From the NCBI GenBank assembly GCA_003612515.1, contig RAZB01000003.1, positions 62,001 through 126,000 on the forward strand: a stretch of 64,000 bases of DNA, written 5' to 3'. Origin of the DNA: a bacterium D16-34 (GTDB taxonomy: Bacteria; Actinomycetota; Coriobacteriia; Coriobacteriales; Eggerthellaceae). The position numbers and the translations under genes are program-made. Under the pieces are notes generated by a model. That model made no database searches. It had not been told where the DNA came from and saw nothing but the letters and a program-made list of their open reading frames with translations. Position 1 is the stretch's first letter; every line of letters starts with the position of its first letter. Shown piece after piece: positions 34,649-42,697 of the stretch.

Positions 34649-35887
34649 GTGACCCCAGAAACCAAAGAGCGCCTCATAGCTGAGCGCGCCTGGATTCAAG
34701 ATCAGCTCAAAACGTGCGTCGCGTTTTGGCTTGAGCATGGCATGGATCCTGAATATGGCGGCGTCTACACCTGCTTAGATCGCGAAGGAAACATTTACTC
34801 CACCGACAAAAGCGTGTGGATGCAAGGCCGCTGTGGCTGGACGTTTTCGTACCTGTGCCACCTGTATGGACCGCGCCAGGAATGGCTTGACGCAGCAAAA
34901 AGCTGCCTGGACTTCCTCGAAGATCACTGCATCAATCACGAAGCGGGAGATCGCCTCTACTTTACCGTCACCGCTGAAGGCGAGCCACTTCGTCAGCGTC
35001 GCTATAACTTCTCAGAGGGCTTTTACTGCATCGCTAACGCTGAGTACTATGGCATAACGGGCGAAGTTGAGCATCTCAAGCGCGCGCGTCGCGCCTACCA
35101 GCTCATTTACGACCTCAACAACGGCCTCATTGAGGATCCGACCGGATTTGGACCGAAAACCATTCCCACCACGCGTGCAGGTCGTGCGCTGGGTGATCCG
35201 ATGATCTTTTTAAACATCATCGGCATCATGCGTCGCGTTGACCCCGAGCATACCGAAGAGTATGACCGCCACGCGCGCGAATGCACCCAGCGTATTGTGG
35301 GTGAACACTTCCGTCCTGAGCTGGGCTGCACGCTTGAAAGCGTCAATTTAGATGGCGAACCTGAGCTGTGGTACACCGCAGGACGCGTGGTAAACCCAGG
35401 ACACGACATTGAGTGCAGCTGGTTTTTGATGGACGAGGCAAACTACCGCGGAGATGCCGAGCTTCACGCGCAAGCCGAAGAGATCTTCAAGCTGGCCATT
35501 GAAGCGGGCTGGGATAAAGAGTACGGCGGACTACTGTACTTCATTGACGCGAAAGGCTTGCCGCCTGAGGCCTACGAGCACGACATGAAGCTGTGGTGGC
35601 CGCATAACGAGATCATGATCGCTTCGTCAAAAGCACTGCGTGATACTGGAGATGAATACTTCGCCACGTGGCTTTTCAAGACACTTGATTACTGCAAAGA
35701 GCACTTCGCCGATCCAATTTATGGCGAATGGTATGGCTATTTGCGTCGCGACGGTCAACCCACCATGCCGCCAACGAAAGGCTCTACGTTTAAAGGTCCT
35801 TTCCACGTGCCGCGTGCGCTCTGCATGACCGAGCAGATTATTACCGAAATCTTAGGTGATGAGCAGACCGCTCCGACACCGTTTTAA
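34649..35887 (+). CDS. N-acylglucosamine 2-epimerase (AGE family)
   Basis: A 412-residue (alpha/alpha)6 barrel enzyme of the renin-binding-protein/AGE family. It interconverts free ManNAc and GlcNAc. The family's histidines are seen in VVNPGHDIECSWF, LWWPHNEIMIASS and FKGPFHVPRALC, and KSVWMQGRCGWTFSYL marks the N-terminal core. The start is GTG 34649 with AAAGGAGG right upstream. Because this enzyme works on the unphosphorylated sugar, no NanE-type ManNAc-6-P epimerase is required. Forms an operon with the lyase and the kinase-like gene. Confidence 0.88.
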   Translation: MTPETKERLIAERAWIQDQLKTCVAFWLEHGMDPEYGGVYTCLDREGNIYSTDKSVWMQGRCGWTFSYLCHLYGPRQEWLDAAKSCLDFLEDHCINHEAGDRLYFTVTAEGEPLRQRRYNFSEGFYCIANAEYYGITGEVEHLKRARRAYQLIYDLNNGLIEDPTGFGPKTIPTTRAGRALGDPMIFLNIIGIMRRVDPEHTEEYDRHARECTQRIVGEHFRPELGCTLESVNLDGEPELWYTAGRVVNPGHDIECSWFLMDEANYRGDAELHAQAEEIFKLAIEAGWDKEYGGLLYFIDAKGLPPEAYEHDMKLWWPHNEIMIASSKALRDTGDEYFATWLFKTLDYCKEHFADPIYGEWYGYLRRDGQPTMPPTKGSTFKGPFHVPRALCMTEQIITEILGDEQTAPTPF

Positions 35888-35935
35888 GTACGACTAAAGC
35901 AACAAACCCAACGAATGCAGGAAGAAAGGTAAACC

Positions 35936-37309
35936 ATGAATTACTTGGGTATTGAATACGACATCAAAAATGTGCCGGTTCTTGATCATGAATTCATCCC
36001 CTTTGGCGTGTGGATGAAAGAATATCTCAAAGGCGCTGACCGACCCATCGCGGTTGCAGTTGAGCGCGAAGACGGGCTGATCTCGGTGCGCAAAAGCGCC
36101 ATTCGCGGTCCGGAGTTTGCTGAGGCAAATCTTCGCTATGTTGAGCGCCTCATCAAGTTCTCACTGTGGAGCATTGGCGGCTTTAAGGTCTATGTCTGCG
36201 GCTGTGATGATATTGCTGAGCAGCTGGCGCACACCTACTCACCTGAAGGCGACCGCTGGTTTGACTACCAGTTCGTCGGCGACGTATACGAAAAGCCGCT
36301 GGAGATTATCGCGGTAAGCGAGGCTGACTTCCCCGAGGCGCACGAGTCAGCTAAGCAAATTGGCGGACATATGGAAGGCTGCCGCATTGGTTTTGATGCT
36401 GGCGGTTCAGACCGTAAGGTGTCAGCCGTTATTGATGGCGAATCAGTCTATTCTGAAGAGGTTGTTTGGTTCCCGAAGATCACCGAGGACCCGGAGTATC
36501 ACTTCAACGAGATCGTGACCGCGTTCAAGACGGCGGCTTCCAAGATGCCGCGCGTGGACGCCATTGGTGTTTCATCTGCGGGTACGTTTGTTGGCAATAG
36601 CCCGATGGTGGCGTCGCTGTTCATCAAAGTGCCGCGTGAGCGTCGCGAAGAGGTCAAAAGCATTTATGACCGCGCCGGCAAAGAGATTGGCGACGTGCCG
36701 CTGGTTGTAGCCAACGACGGTGACGTAACCGCACTTGCTGGCTTTATGTCCACCGGCTCAGGCGACATCTTAGGTATCGCTATGGGCACCTCTGAGGCAG
36801 TCGGTTATGTAAACGACGAAGGCAACGTGCTTGGTTGGATTAACGAGCTTGCATTCGCCCCGGTTGACCTGTCTCCTGAAGCCATGCAAGACGAGTGGTC
36901 AACTGACTTTGGCGTTGGCTGCAAGTACTTTAGCCAAGACGCCGTTATCAAGCTGGCTCCGCGTGCAAACATTGAACTTGATCCTGAGCTCTCCCCTGCC
37001 GAGAAGCTCAAGGTTGTCCAAGAGCTGGCCAACAATGGCGACGAGGGTGCTTTGGATATCTACCGCTCCATCGGCGTATACCTGGCACACACGCTTGTGC
37101 TGTACAGCTCATTCTATGAGATCAAGACGCTCATGGTGCTTGGTCGTGTTGCGTCTGGCGATGGCGGCGACCTGCTCATTAGCGAGTGCAACCGCGTACT
37201 TGCTGAAGAGTATCCGGAGCTTGCCGCGCAGATCACCGTTAAGCTGCCCGACGAGAAGATGCGTCGCGTTGGTCAATCAGTAGCAGCCGCAAGCTTGCCT
37301 GAGCTGTAA
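35936..37309 (+). CDS. ROK-like sugar kinase with N-terminal extension (candidate GlcNAc kinase)
   Basis: A 457-residue ASKHA-fold protein. The phosphate-1 motif IGFDAGGSDRKVSAVI begins only at residue 151. The catalytic Asp is in VVANDGDVTALAG (~257-269), and the second phosphate motif is GIAMGTSEAVGYV (~280-291). The ROK zinc motif CxCGxxGC is absent. The first 145 residues form a separate domain I do not recognise. With an AGE-type epimerase before it, the expected job is GlcNAc + ATP to GlcNAc-6-P. AGAAAGG lies six to ten bases before the ATG. It is the last gene of the nan operon, before a strong terminator. Confidence 0.72.
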   Translation: MNYLGIEYDIKNVPVLDHEFIPFGVWMKEYLKGADRPIAVAVEREDGLISVRKSAIRGPEFAEANLRYVERLIKFSLWSIGGFKVYVCGCDDIAEQLAHTYSPEGDRWFDYQFVGDVYEKPLEIIAVSEADFPEAHESAKQIGGHMEGCRIGFDAGGSDRKVSAVIDGESVYSEEVVWFPKITEDPEYHFNEIVTAFKTAASKMPRVDAIGVSSAGTFVGNSPMVASLFIKVPRERREEVKSIYDRAGKEIGDVPLVVANDGDVTALAGFMSTGSGDILGIAMGTSEAVGYVNDEGNVLGWINELAFAPVDLSPEAMQDEWSTDFGVGCKYFSQDAVIKLAPRANIELDPELSPAEKLKVVQELANNGDEGALDIYRSIGVYLAHTLVLYSSFYEIKTLMVLGRVASGDGGDLLISECNRVLAEEYPELAAQITVKLPDEKMRRVGQSVAAASLPEL

Positions 37310-37387
37310 GGCTTTTGGCTGCCGCAAGGTCAGCTGCTAGCGGCCGCACGCAGGCGCCGCAGCGTGACCAAATGTGAGCACAAAGAT

Positions 37388-37422
37388 AAGGCTCGATACC
37401 TTCAGGGTATCGAGCCTTTTTC
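37388..37422. terminator. Bidirectional terminator between nan operon and nagA
   Basis: AAGGCTCGATACC pairs perfectly with GGTATCGAGCC around TTCAG, followed by TTTTTCG on the plus strand; on the minus strand the run is shorter. It serves both convergent units. Confidence 0.92.
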
Positions 37423-37475
37423 GTTATAAGCACAAACACGTTGCGGGAGCTTAGGCGCCCTCCGCAATGCTTACC

Positions 37476-38630
37476 TTATAGCAAGTTGCCACGCAAAACG
37501 ACGCCGCGAACCTCAAGCGTCTCTTTGTCCAGCAGCACCGCATCAGCCACATGACCCGGCTCCAGCGAGCCGAACTCATCGCCCACCCCAATAGCACGCG
37601 CGGGGTTTTTCGACGCCGCCTTAACCGCGCTCTCAAGCGGGATATCCATATCATGCACGGCCACATAGAGGCAGCGCATCAAATCACTCACCGAACCAGC
37701 CAGCGCGCCATTTTCAATCGTTGCCACCGGGCCTTTAACCGTAACGTCTTGACCGCCCAGGTCGTACACGCCATCTTCCAAACCAGCTGCGCGCAGGGTG
37801 TCACTCACCAAGATCATGCGATCATCGCCAAACATGTTGAACGCCAGGCGAACCATGGATGGATGAATGTGCACGCCATCGGCAATGATCTCGGCAGTTA
37901 CATCCTCACGTTCCGCTGCTGCAGGAATAGGACCGGGCTTGCGATGATGCATCGGATCCATGGCGTTATATAGGTGCGTCAAATGCTTCACACCATGCGC
38001 AAACGCGTGAGACGCCGTATCGTAATCAGCACACGAATGCGCCAAAGAGATGCGCACATCGTCTTTTAAGGCGTCTATGAAGGCATCTGCGCCAGGTTCT
38101 TCGGGTGCAATGTCCACAAGCTTAAATAAGCCGCCTGAGAGCTTCTGAAGGCGATTAAACTCTTCAACTTCAGGATTTCGAACAAACTCGGGGTTTTGCG
38201 CTCCAACTTTCGAGGGCGAAATAAACGGGCCTTCCATATTGATGCCCACCAGATCGGCCTCAACAGCGGACGGAACATATTCAGCAGCCGTGGTGGCAGC
38301 AGCGCTGAGCTGCTCTTCCGAAAGCGTCATAGTAGCCGGACACATGGCGGTAATACCGCGCGATGCCTCGTAGGCACCCATGCGATGCAGCCCCTCAAGA
38401 TCACCATCAGAAATGTCAGCGCCAACGCTTCCATGAAAATGGATGTCAACCAAACCAGGGATAACATAGCATCCCGTGGCGTCAATGCGCTGACCCTCAC
38501 TTTGAGAAGCGCTCTCAACAATGCGGCCATCTGCCATAAAGACATCACAGGTGACAAAATCGGTACCATTAAACATGTCGCCGCCACAAATTGAACCAAC
38601 AGCGGCGGGATTCTGTGCGGAATGGGTCAT
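37476..38630 (-). CDS. nagA: N-acetylglucosamine-6-phosphate deacetylase
   Basis: A 384-residue amidohydrolase. The metal and substrate motifs are VDIHFHGSVG, GINMEGPFIS, HLYNAM and the catalytic Asp in LVSDTLRAAG. It deacetylates GlcNAc-6-P to GlcN-6-P, joining the product of the nan operon to nagB. ATG 38630 with GGAAGGTGA upstream is the start; earlier in-frame starts lie inside the leader. A minus-strand TATAAT at 38689-38694, directly after the nagB terminator, suggests its own promoter in addition to any readthrough. Confidence 0.93.
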   Translation of the reverse strand: MTHSAQNPAAVGSICGGDMFNGTDFVTCDVFMADGRIVESASQSEGQRIDATGCYVIPGLVDIHFHGSVGADISDGDLEGLHRMGAYEASRGITAMCPATMTLSEEQLSAAATTAAEYVPSAVEADLVGINMEGPFISPSKVGAQNPEFVRNPEVEEFNRLQKLSGGLFKLVDIAPEEPGADAFIDALKDDVRISLAHSCADYDTASHAFAHGVKHLTHLYNAMDPMHHRKPGPIPAAAEREDVTAEIIADGVHIHPSMVRLAFNMFGDDRMILVSDTLRAAGLEDGVYDLGGQDVTVKGPVATIENGALAGSVSDLMRCLYVAVHDMDIPLESAVKAASKNPARAIGVGDEFGSLEPGHVADAVLLDKETLEVRGVVLRGNLL

Positions 38631-38694
38631 GGTTTCACCTTCCATCAATGCGCACCACGCGTGCGCATACTGAGTTGCAAACACTCACATTATA

Positions 38695-38724
38695 GAAAAA
38701 GAGACAGCCCAAAAGCCGTCTCTT
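38695..38724 (-). terminator. Terminator between nagB and nagA
   Basis: Minus strand: AAAGAGACGGC and GCTGTCTCTTT form a stem (one G-T pair) around TTTTGG, ending TTTTTC. Confidence 0.85.
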
Positions 38725-38803
38725 TATGATTCGTTTACACAACGTTTTTGCGAAGCACGGGGCGCGCAGTAGGCCGGCACACGAAGCGCGGGGCGCAAGC
38801 GCA

Positions 38804-39532
38804 CTACTTGCAGAGCGCTCCTGCCTCAGCATCCACAATCACCGTCACATCGGGATGCAGCTGCAGCACTGATGCGGGCACCTCAGGGGTCACCGGACCG
38901 AAGAAAGCGTCATGCACAATTTGCGCCTTATCGGCACCGCTTGCAACCACCAAGATCTTCTTCGCACGCATAATCGTGCCAATACCCATCGTATATGCCT
39001 CACGCGGTACATCCTCAGCCGAGTCAAACAAACGGCTGTTGGCATTAATGGTGCTCTCGGTCAGCTTTACCACATGGGTATCAACCGGGAAATGATCGCA
39101 CGGCTCATTAAAGCCAATATGGCCGTTGTGACCCAGACCCAACAGCTGCAAGTCCACGCCGCCAGCCGCAGCAATTGCCTGTTCGTAAGCCGCGCACGCA
39201 GCGTCAGCGTCGGGGTTAGCACCATCAGGCACATGGGTTGCAGCCGTGTCAATGTTAACCAAGTCGAAGAGGTTTTTGTTCATGAAGTAGCGATAGCTCT
39301 GGTCATGATCAGGGTCAAGACCGCGATACTCGTCCAAGTTAAACGTCGTCACGTCAGCGAAGCTAATAATTCCGTCGTCATAATCACGCACCAGATCAGC
39401 ATACAGACCAATCGGCGTTGATCCTGTTGCAAGACCAAGGTTGCAATGCGGGTTTTCAGTTACCGTTGCAGCAATCACATCAGCTGCCGCACGGCTCATT
39501 GCATCGTAGGAATCAGTAATCGTTACGTTCAT
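38804..39532 (-). CDS. nagB: Glucosamine-6-phosphate deaminase
   Basis: A 242-residue isomerase/deaminase. Family motifs are FNLDEYRGLDPDHDQSY, LLGLGHNGHIGFNEP and SGADKAQIVHDAFFGPVT. It converts GlcN-6-P to fructose-6-phosphate and ammonia, the last step of sialic acid and aminosugar use. AAAGGGAAG precedes ATG 39532; the longer frame to 39616 overlaps the upstream gene and is not used. It lies 28 bases after the membrane-protein gene, so it may be cotranscribed with it. Confidence 0.95.
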   Translation of the reverse strand: MNVTITDSYDAMSRAAADVIAATVTENPHCNLGLATGSTPIGLYADLVRDYDDGIISFADVTTFNLDEYRGLDPDHDQSYRYFMNKNLFDLVNIDTAATHVPDGANPDADAACAAYEQAIAAAGGVDLQLLGLGHNGHIGFNEPCDHFPVDTHVVKLTESTINANSRLFDSAEDVPREAYTMGIGTIMRAKKILVVASGADKAQIVHDAFFGPVTPEVPASVLQLHPDVTVIVDAEAGALCK

Positions 39533-39560
39533 GAGCTTCCCTTTCGTTATACATTCGCCC

Positions 39561-41738
39561 TTATGTCCAGAACTGCACCGTTTCAATGATGTCGCGATAC
39601 GCCCAGTCATATACATCGGAGTACCAGTTCACTTCAGGCACAAAGCACAAGAGCACGCTATAAAGCACGGTCAATATTACCAGCACCAGAAGCACTTTCA
39701 TACAAACGTCTCTAAAAGTAGAGCCAACCTCCAAATTTTCATTCACAATGAAAATCAGCAACGCCGCCGACGCCAAAAACATGAAACTGAAATCCGCATA
39801 GTAGCGCTGCAAAATGCCCGCCATTTCCGCGTCCGCCAGCGCCACCACCGCGCCACCAAAGAGCAACACCACAATCACGCCCGCAATTGTTTTGGTCGAA
39901 CGCTGATGGATGCGCAAATTCAAAATGCGTCGCGCAAACGGCAAGACCCACAAAATGGGCAGGCACGCCAGGATGCCACCAAATGTCGGCTCTTTGACGG
40001 TCTGTCCCATATAGGTGGTGTCGAAAGGACCTGCCTGCAGAAACGGAAACACCCCGCTCACGCTCGGCGGCTGCAGGAAGTACGAGAAGAATGCCGGCGC
40101 CAAACGCCCCACTTCCCAACCGCGTTTGGTCATATCATTCACGGTGAGGTTATAGTTCGCCCCAAAGTCAAAGGGGGAGCCAAATCGCGCCGCGTTGTAA
40201 TACATGATGCCTAGTCCTACCACCAGATACGGTGCAATGAGACACAAGAATTCGCGAATACCTGCTGGCGTAAAGAGCCTGCGTTCGGTGATATAGGGTC
40301 GCCAAAAGAGCGGAAATGCCACAAACGAGAGCACGAGCAACTGCGGCCGGCACCCTAACACCGCCGCCATACACAGCGAGCCGCCCAGGTAGAATCCACA
40401 CGGGTGCTCAGAGGTTCGCCCACACGTCCACAGATACAAGCCCCATACAGAAAATGCCAGGCCAAGCGCAATAGGGAGCGAATAAAACGTCGGGAACTTC
40501 AACAGATAGAGCACCCCGCACCCCAGCACAAGCGGTATCTGAAGCAGCAGATACAATCCCAGCGACACCTGCTTGAAGTGATAGCGCGCAAATCGGTCAA
40601 GGAGTGCGGTAAGACCCAGCACAAACGCTATAACCGCAATAAGCACGCCAATGGCGGTGGGGAAATTCGCCCCCGTCAGTAGGTAGAAAGGCAAGTAGAA
40701 CAACAGCACTGGCACCACGCCGAAGTAGACATAGTAGTGCCCGTCATAATAGGCAACGTCAAAAAGATACTTCTCCCCCGTAGCCTTTTGCGCCTCATCG
40801 CGCGCGCCCTTGTCATAAGGGTCTTCCATCTCCTCAAGCCACGACGGCGGTTCTTCGTTTAAGTACAGGTGGCCCTCAGCCATGGATTTCGCCAATTCCG
40901 CGTATTGCTGGGCGTTGTCGCCACCCACCTCAAACACGTTGATGACACTCACGCCATCCCAGCCACCGGGGTTGTAATCCTTAGTTGCCACGCCAACATA
41001 GTTGGTGCCCATAAGCAAAAACGAGCTCATGAGCCACACCTCAATAACCACGGCAAAAATGATGGCGGCCTTCGACTTACGCGCATCGTTGACGATAGAA
41101 AGTCGATAAATTGCCGAGCGTGGCCTGAAGGCAAAGCCCAGCAGCAACACCCCGAGGGTAAAGCCAAACCGCTTCATGTTGAAGTTAAACGGATGGGGCA
41201 TGTTCAGGCAAATGTCGTCCAGCAAAATGGGATAGCGAACATCGTCGCCCACAATTTCAATGCGCAGATTATTCACGATGCCTGTGGCGTTGAGGTTGAT
41301 ATATTTGCTCTGCCCCGACCACGTGGATACCTGCACATTTGGTATGCCGCGCGTGTATTCAGTGGTGTCGAAATAGGTTTGGTGCGCCTCATCGGTAAAG
41401 TTGATTTTAATGGTGAGGTCTTGGGCTGGTTGGGCGAAGGTGAAATTGAGCCAGAGATCATGTACCTCGGTGTTGAGCTGCGAAAACTCCAACGTGTGAT
41501 CCACCTCAGTCAACAGATACGCGCCGTCTTCGTCTTGCAGCAGTTCAAGCTTGTCGTTGAGCGAAATCGGCTGATATCCCGCGGTTGCAAAATAGTTATA
41601 GTTAAAGACAAACGTTTCAAGCGCCAACGCGATAACCAAAATGACAATAAAGCTGCGCAGCAAATGGCGAACACATCCGCGATGCGCAAACATAAAGTCC
41701 TGATAGGCGTATGAGATGTTTTGTCTAACGGTAGGCAT
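39561..41738 (-). CDS. Polytopic membrane protein, GT-C glycosyltransferase-like
   Basis: A ~725-residue protein. One membrane segment near the N-terminus is followed by an extracytoplasmic beta-rich domain (~residues 40-190), then about eleven hydrophobic segments. The stretch YYNAARFGSPFDFGANYN and the FEVGGDNAQQYAELAKSM loop with acidic residues resemble lipid-linked-sugar (GT-C) glycosyltransferases that decorate cell-wall glycans. I cannot name the substrate. No ribosome binding site precedes ATG 41738, but a TATAAT ends ten bases before it, which fits a leaderless message. Next to nagB, but probably not part of aminosugar breakdown. Confidence 0.68.
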   Translation of the reverse strand: MPTVRQNISYAYQDFMFAHRGCVRHLLRSFIVILVIALALETFVFNYNYFATAGYQPISLNDKLELLQDEDGAYLLTEVDHTLEFSQLNTEVHDLWLNFTFAQPAQDLTIKINFTDEAHQTYFDTTEYTRGIPNVQVSTWSGQSKYINLNATGIVNNLRIEIVGDDVRYPILLDDICLNMPHPFNFNMKRFGFTLGVLLLGFAFRPRSAIYRLSIVNDARKSKAAIIFAVVIEVWLMSSFLLMGTNYVGVATKDYNPGGWDGVSVINVFEVGGDNAQQYAELAKSMAEGHLYLNEEPPSWLEEMEDPYDKGARDEAQKATGEKYLFDVAYYDGHYYVYFGVVPVLLFYLPFYLLTGANFPTAIGVLIAVIAFVLGLTALLDRFARYHFKQVSLGLYLLLQIPLVLGCGVLYLLKFPTFYSLPIALGLAFSVWGLYLWTCGRTSEHPCGFYLGGSLCMAAVLGCRPQLLVLSFVAFPLFWRPYITERRLFTPAGIREFLCLIAPYLVVGLGIMYYNAARFGSPFDFGANYNLTVNDMTKRGWEVGRLAPAFFSYFLQPPSVSGVFPFLQAGPFDTTYMGQTVKEPTFGGILACLPILWVLPFARRILNLRIHQRSTKTIAGVIVVLLFGGAVVALADAEMAGILQRYYADFSFMFLASAALLIFIVNENLEVGSTFRDVCMKVLLVLVILTVLYSVLLCFVPEVNWYSDVYDWAYRDIIETVQFWT

Positions 41739-41798
41739 AGTGCTAATCATTATAGCGCAGCACATGCTGAGTAACTCCCCCGCAGCTCATCCCCGCCA

Positions 41799-41832
41799 CC
41801 AAAAAAGTGACCCCGCAGCGCAGGGTCACTTT
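41799..41832 (-). terminator. Terminator of adk
   Basis: Minus strand AAAGTGACCC and GGGTCACTTT form a stem around TGCGCTGCG or similar, then TTTTTTGG. Confidence 0.88.
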
Positions 41833-41875
41833 GCAAGGGTTTGTTTAGTTCGCCATTAAACGGAGGCGTAGCGAC

Positions 41876-42505
41876 TTACAGATCAAGCGCCTCTTTCACG
41901 TCAGCGTAGACCACGTTCGGATCACGATCGCCATCAATGCTGACCAGCAGATCACAGCCACGATAGTAGTCAATGAGCGGAGCTGTTGACTTCTCATAGA
42001 CGTCTAAACGGTTGCGAACAGTAGCCTCGTTGTCGTCATCGCGCTGATACATCTCTCCGCCGCACTTCGGGCATACCGGACCGTCAGCAACAGAGCCGAT
42101 GTAGCCGCACTCACGGCACATACGGCGAGACGTCAAGCGGTTCACGATGACCTCAGGGTCAACGTCAATAAGCAAAGCAGCATCCAGCGGGCGTTCCAGC
42201 TTGTTGAGCTCTGCGTCCAGAGCAACTGCTTGTGCAGAAGTGCGCGGGAAACCGTCCAGGATAAAGCCAGCCTCAGTATCGGGCTCCTGCAGACGCTCGG
42301 TTACCAAACCAATAATAACGTCGTCAGGTACCAGATCTCCGGCGTCCATGTAGGACTTTGCCTTGACACCCAGAGGCGTGCCAGCCTTGACTGCTGCACG
42401 AAGCATGTCGCCCGTTGAAATATGCGGCGTCTTAAACTCTTCAACCAGCTTTGCTGCCTGAGTGCCCTTACCGGCGCCCGGTGCGCCCAAAAGAACAATG
42501 TTCAT
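41876..42505 (-). CDS. adk: Adenylate kinase
   Basis: A 209-residue adenylate kinase (2 ADP to ATP + AMP). P-loop GAPGAGKGTQ, AMP site STGDMLRAAV and DGFPRTSAQA are clear. The lid carries four Cys (CRECGYIG...CPKCGGEM), the zinc-binding form typical of Gram-positives. ATG 42505 lies nine bases after AAAGGA; a GTG two codons earlier is too close. In most bacteria adk directly follows secY; here two unrelated genes intervene and secY has its own terminator, so adk is independently transcribed. Confidence 0.96.
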   Translation of the reverse strand: MNIVLLGAPGAGKGTQAAKLVEEFKTPHISTGDMLRAAVKAGTPLGVKAKSYMDAGDLVPDDVIIGLVTERLQEPDTEAGFILDGFPRTSAQAVALDAELNKLERPLDAALLIDVDPEVIVNRLTSRRMCRECGYIGSVADGPVCPKCGGEMYQRDDDNEATVRNRLDVYEKSTAPLIDYYRGCDLLVSIDGDRDPNVVYADVKEALDL

Positions 42506-42635
42506 GATCACAATTCCTTTCGATATTGAATCGGTTTTGTCATTGTATCAAACCTGACTTGTTCGCCACCCACGGTCGGGCAAAATGCATGCAGGCTCCA
42601 AATCGCTGAGCGCATAACATCAAAAAGTTTCCCCA

Positions 42636-42676
42636 TAAATAAAGGCCGGAAGATTTCTCTCCCGGCCTTTATTATC
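42636..42676 (-). terminator. Terminator of the CW-repeat peptidase gene
   Basis: Minus strand ATAAAGGCCGG and CCGGCCTTTAT form a stem around an 11-base AGAAATCT-containing loop, then TTTATGGGG. It works as a hairpin for either strand. Confidence 0.88.
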
Positions 42677-42697
42677 GGAGATACAGGCTAATTAAGT

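Noticed and set aside
39531-41714. Plus-strand frames of 227 and 281 codons opposite the membrane protein gene
   Set aside because: The minus-strand frame has coherent membrane segments and the plus-strand translations are His/Arg-rich antisense with no start signals.
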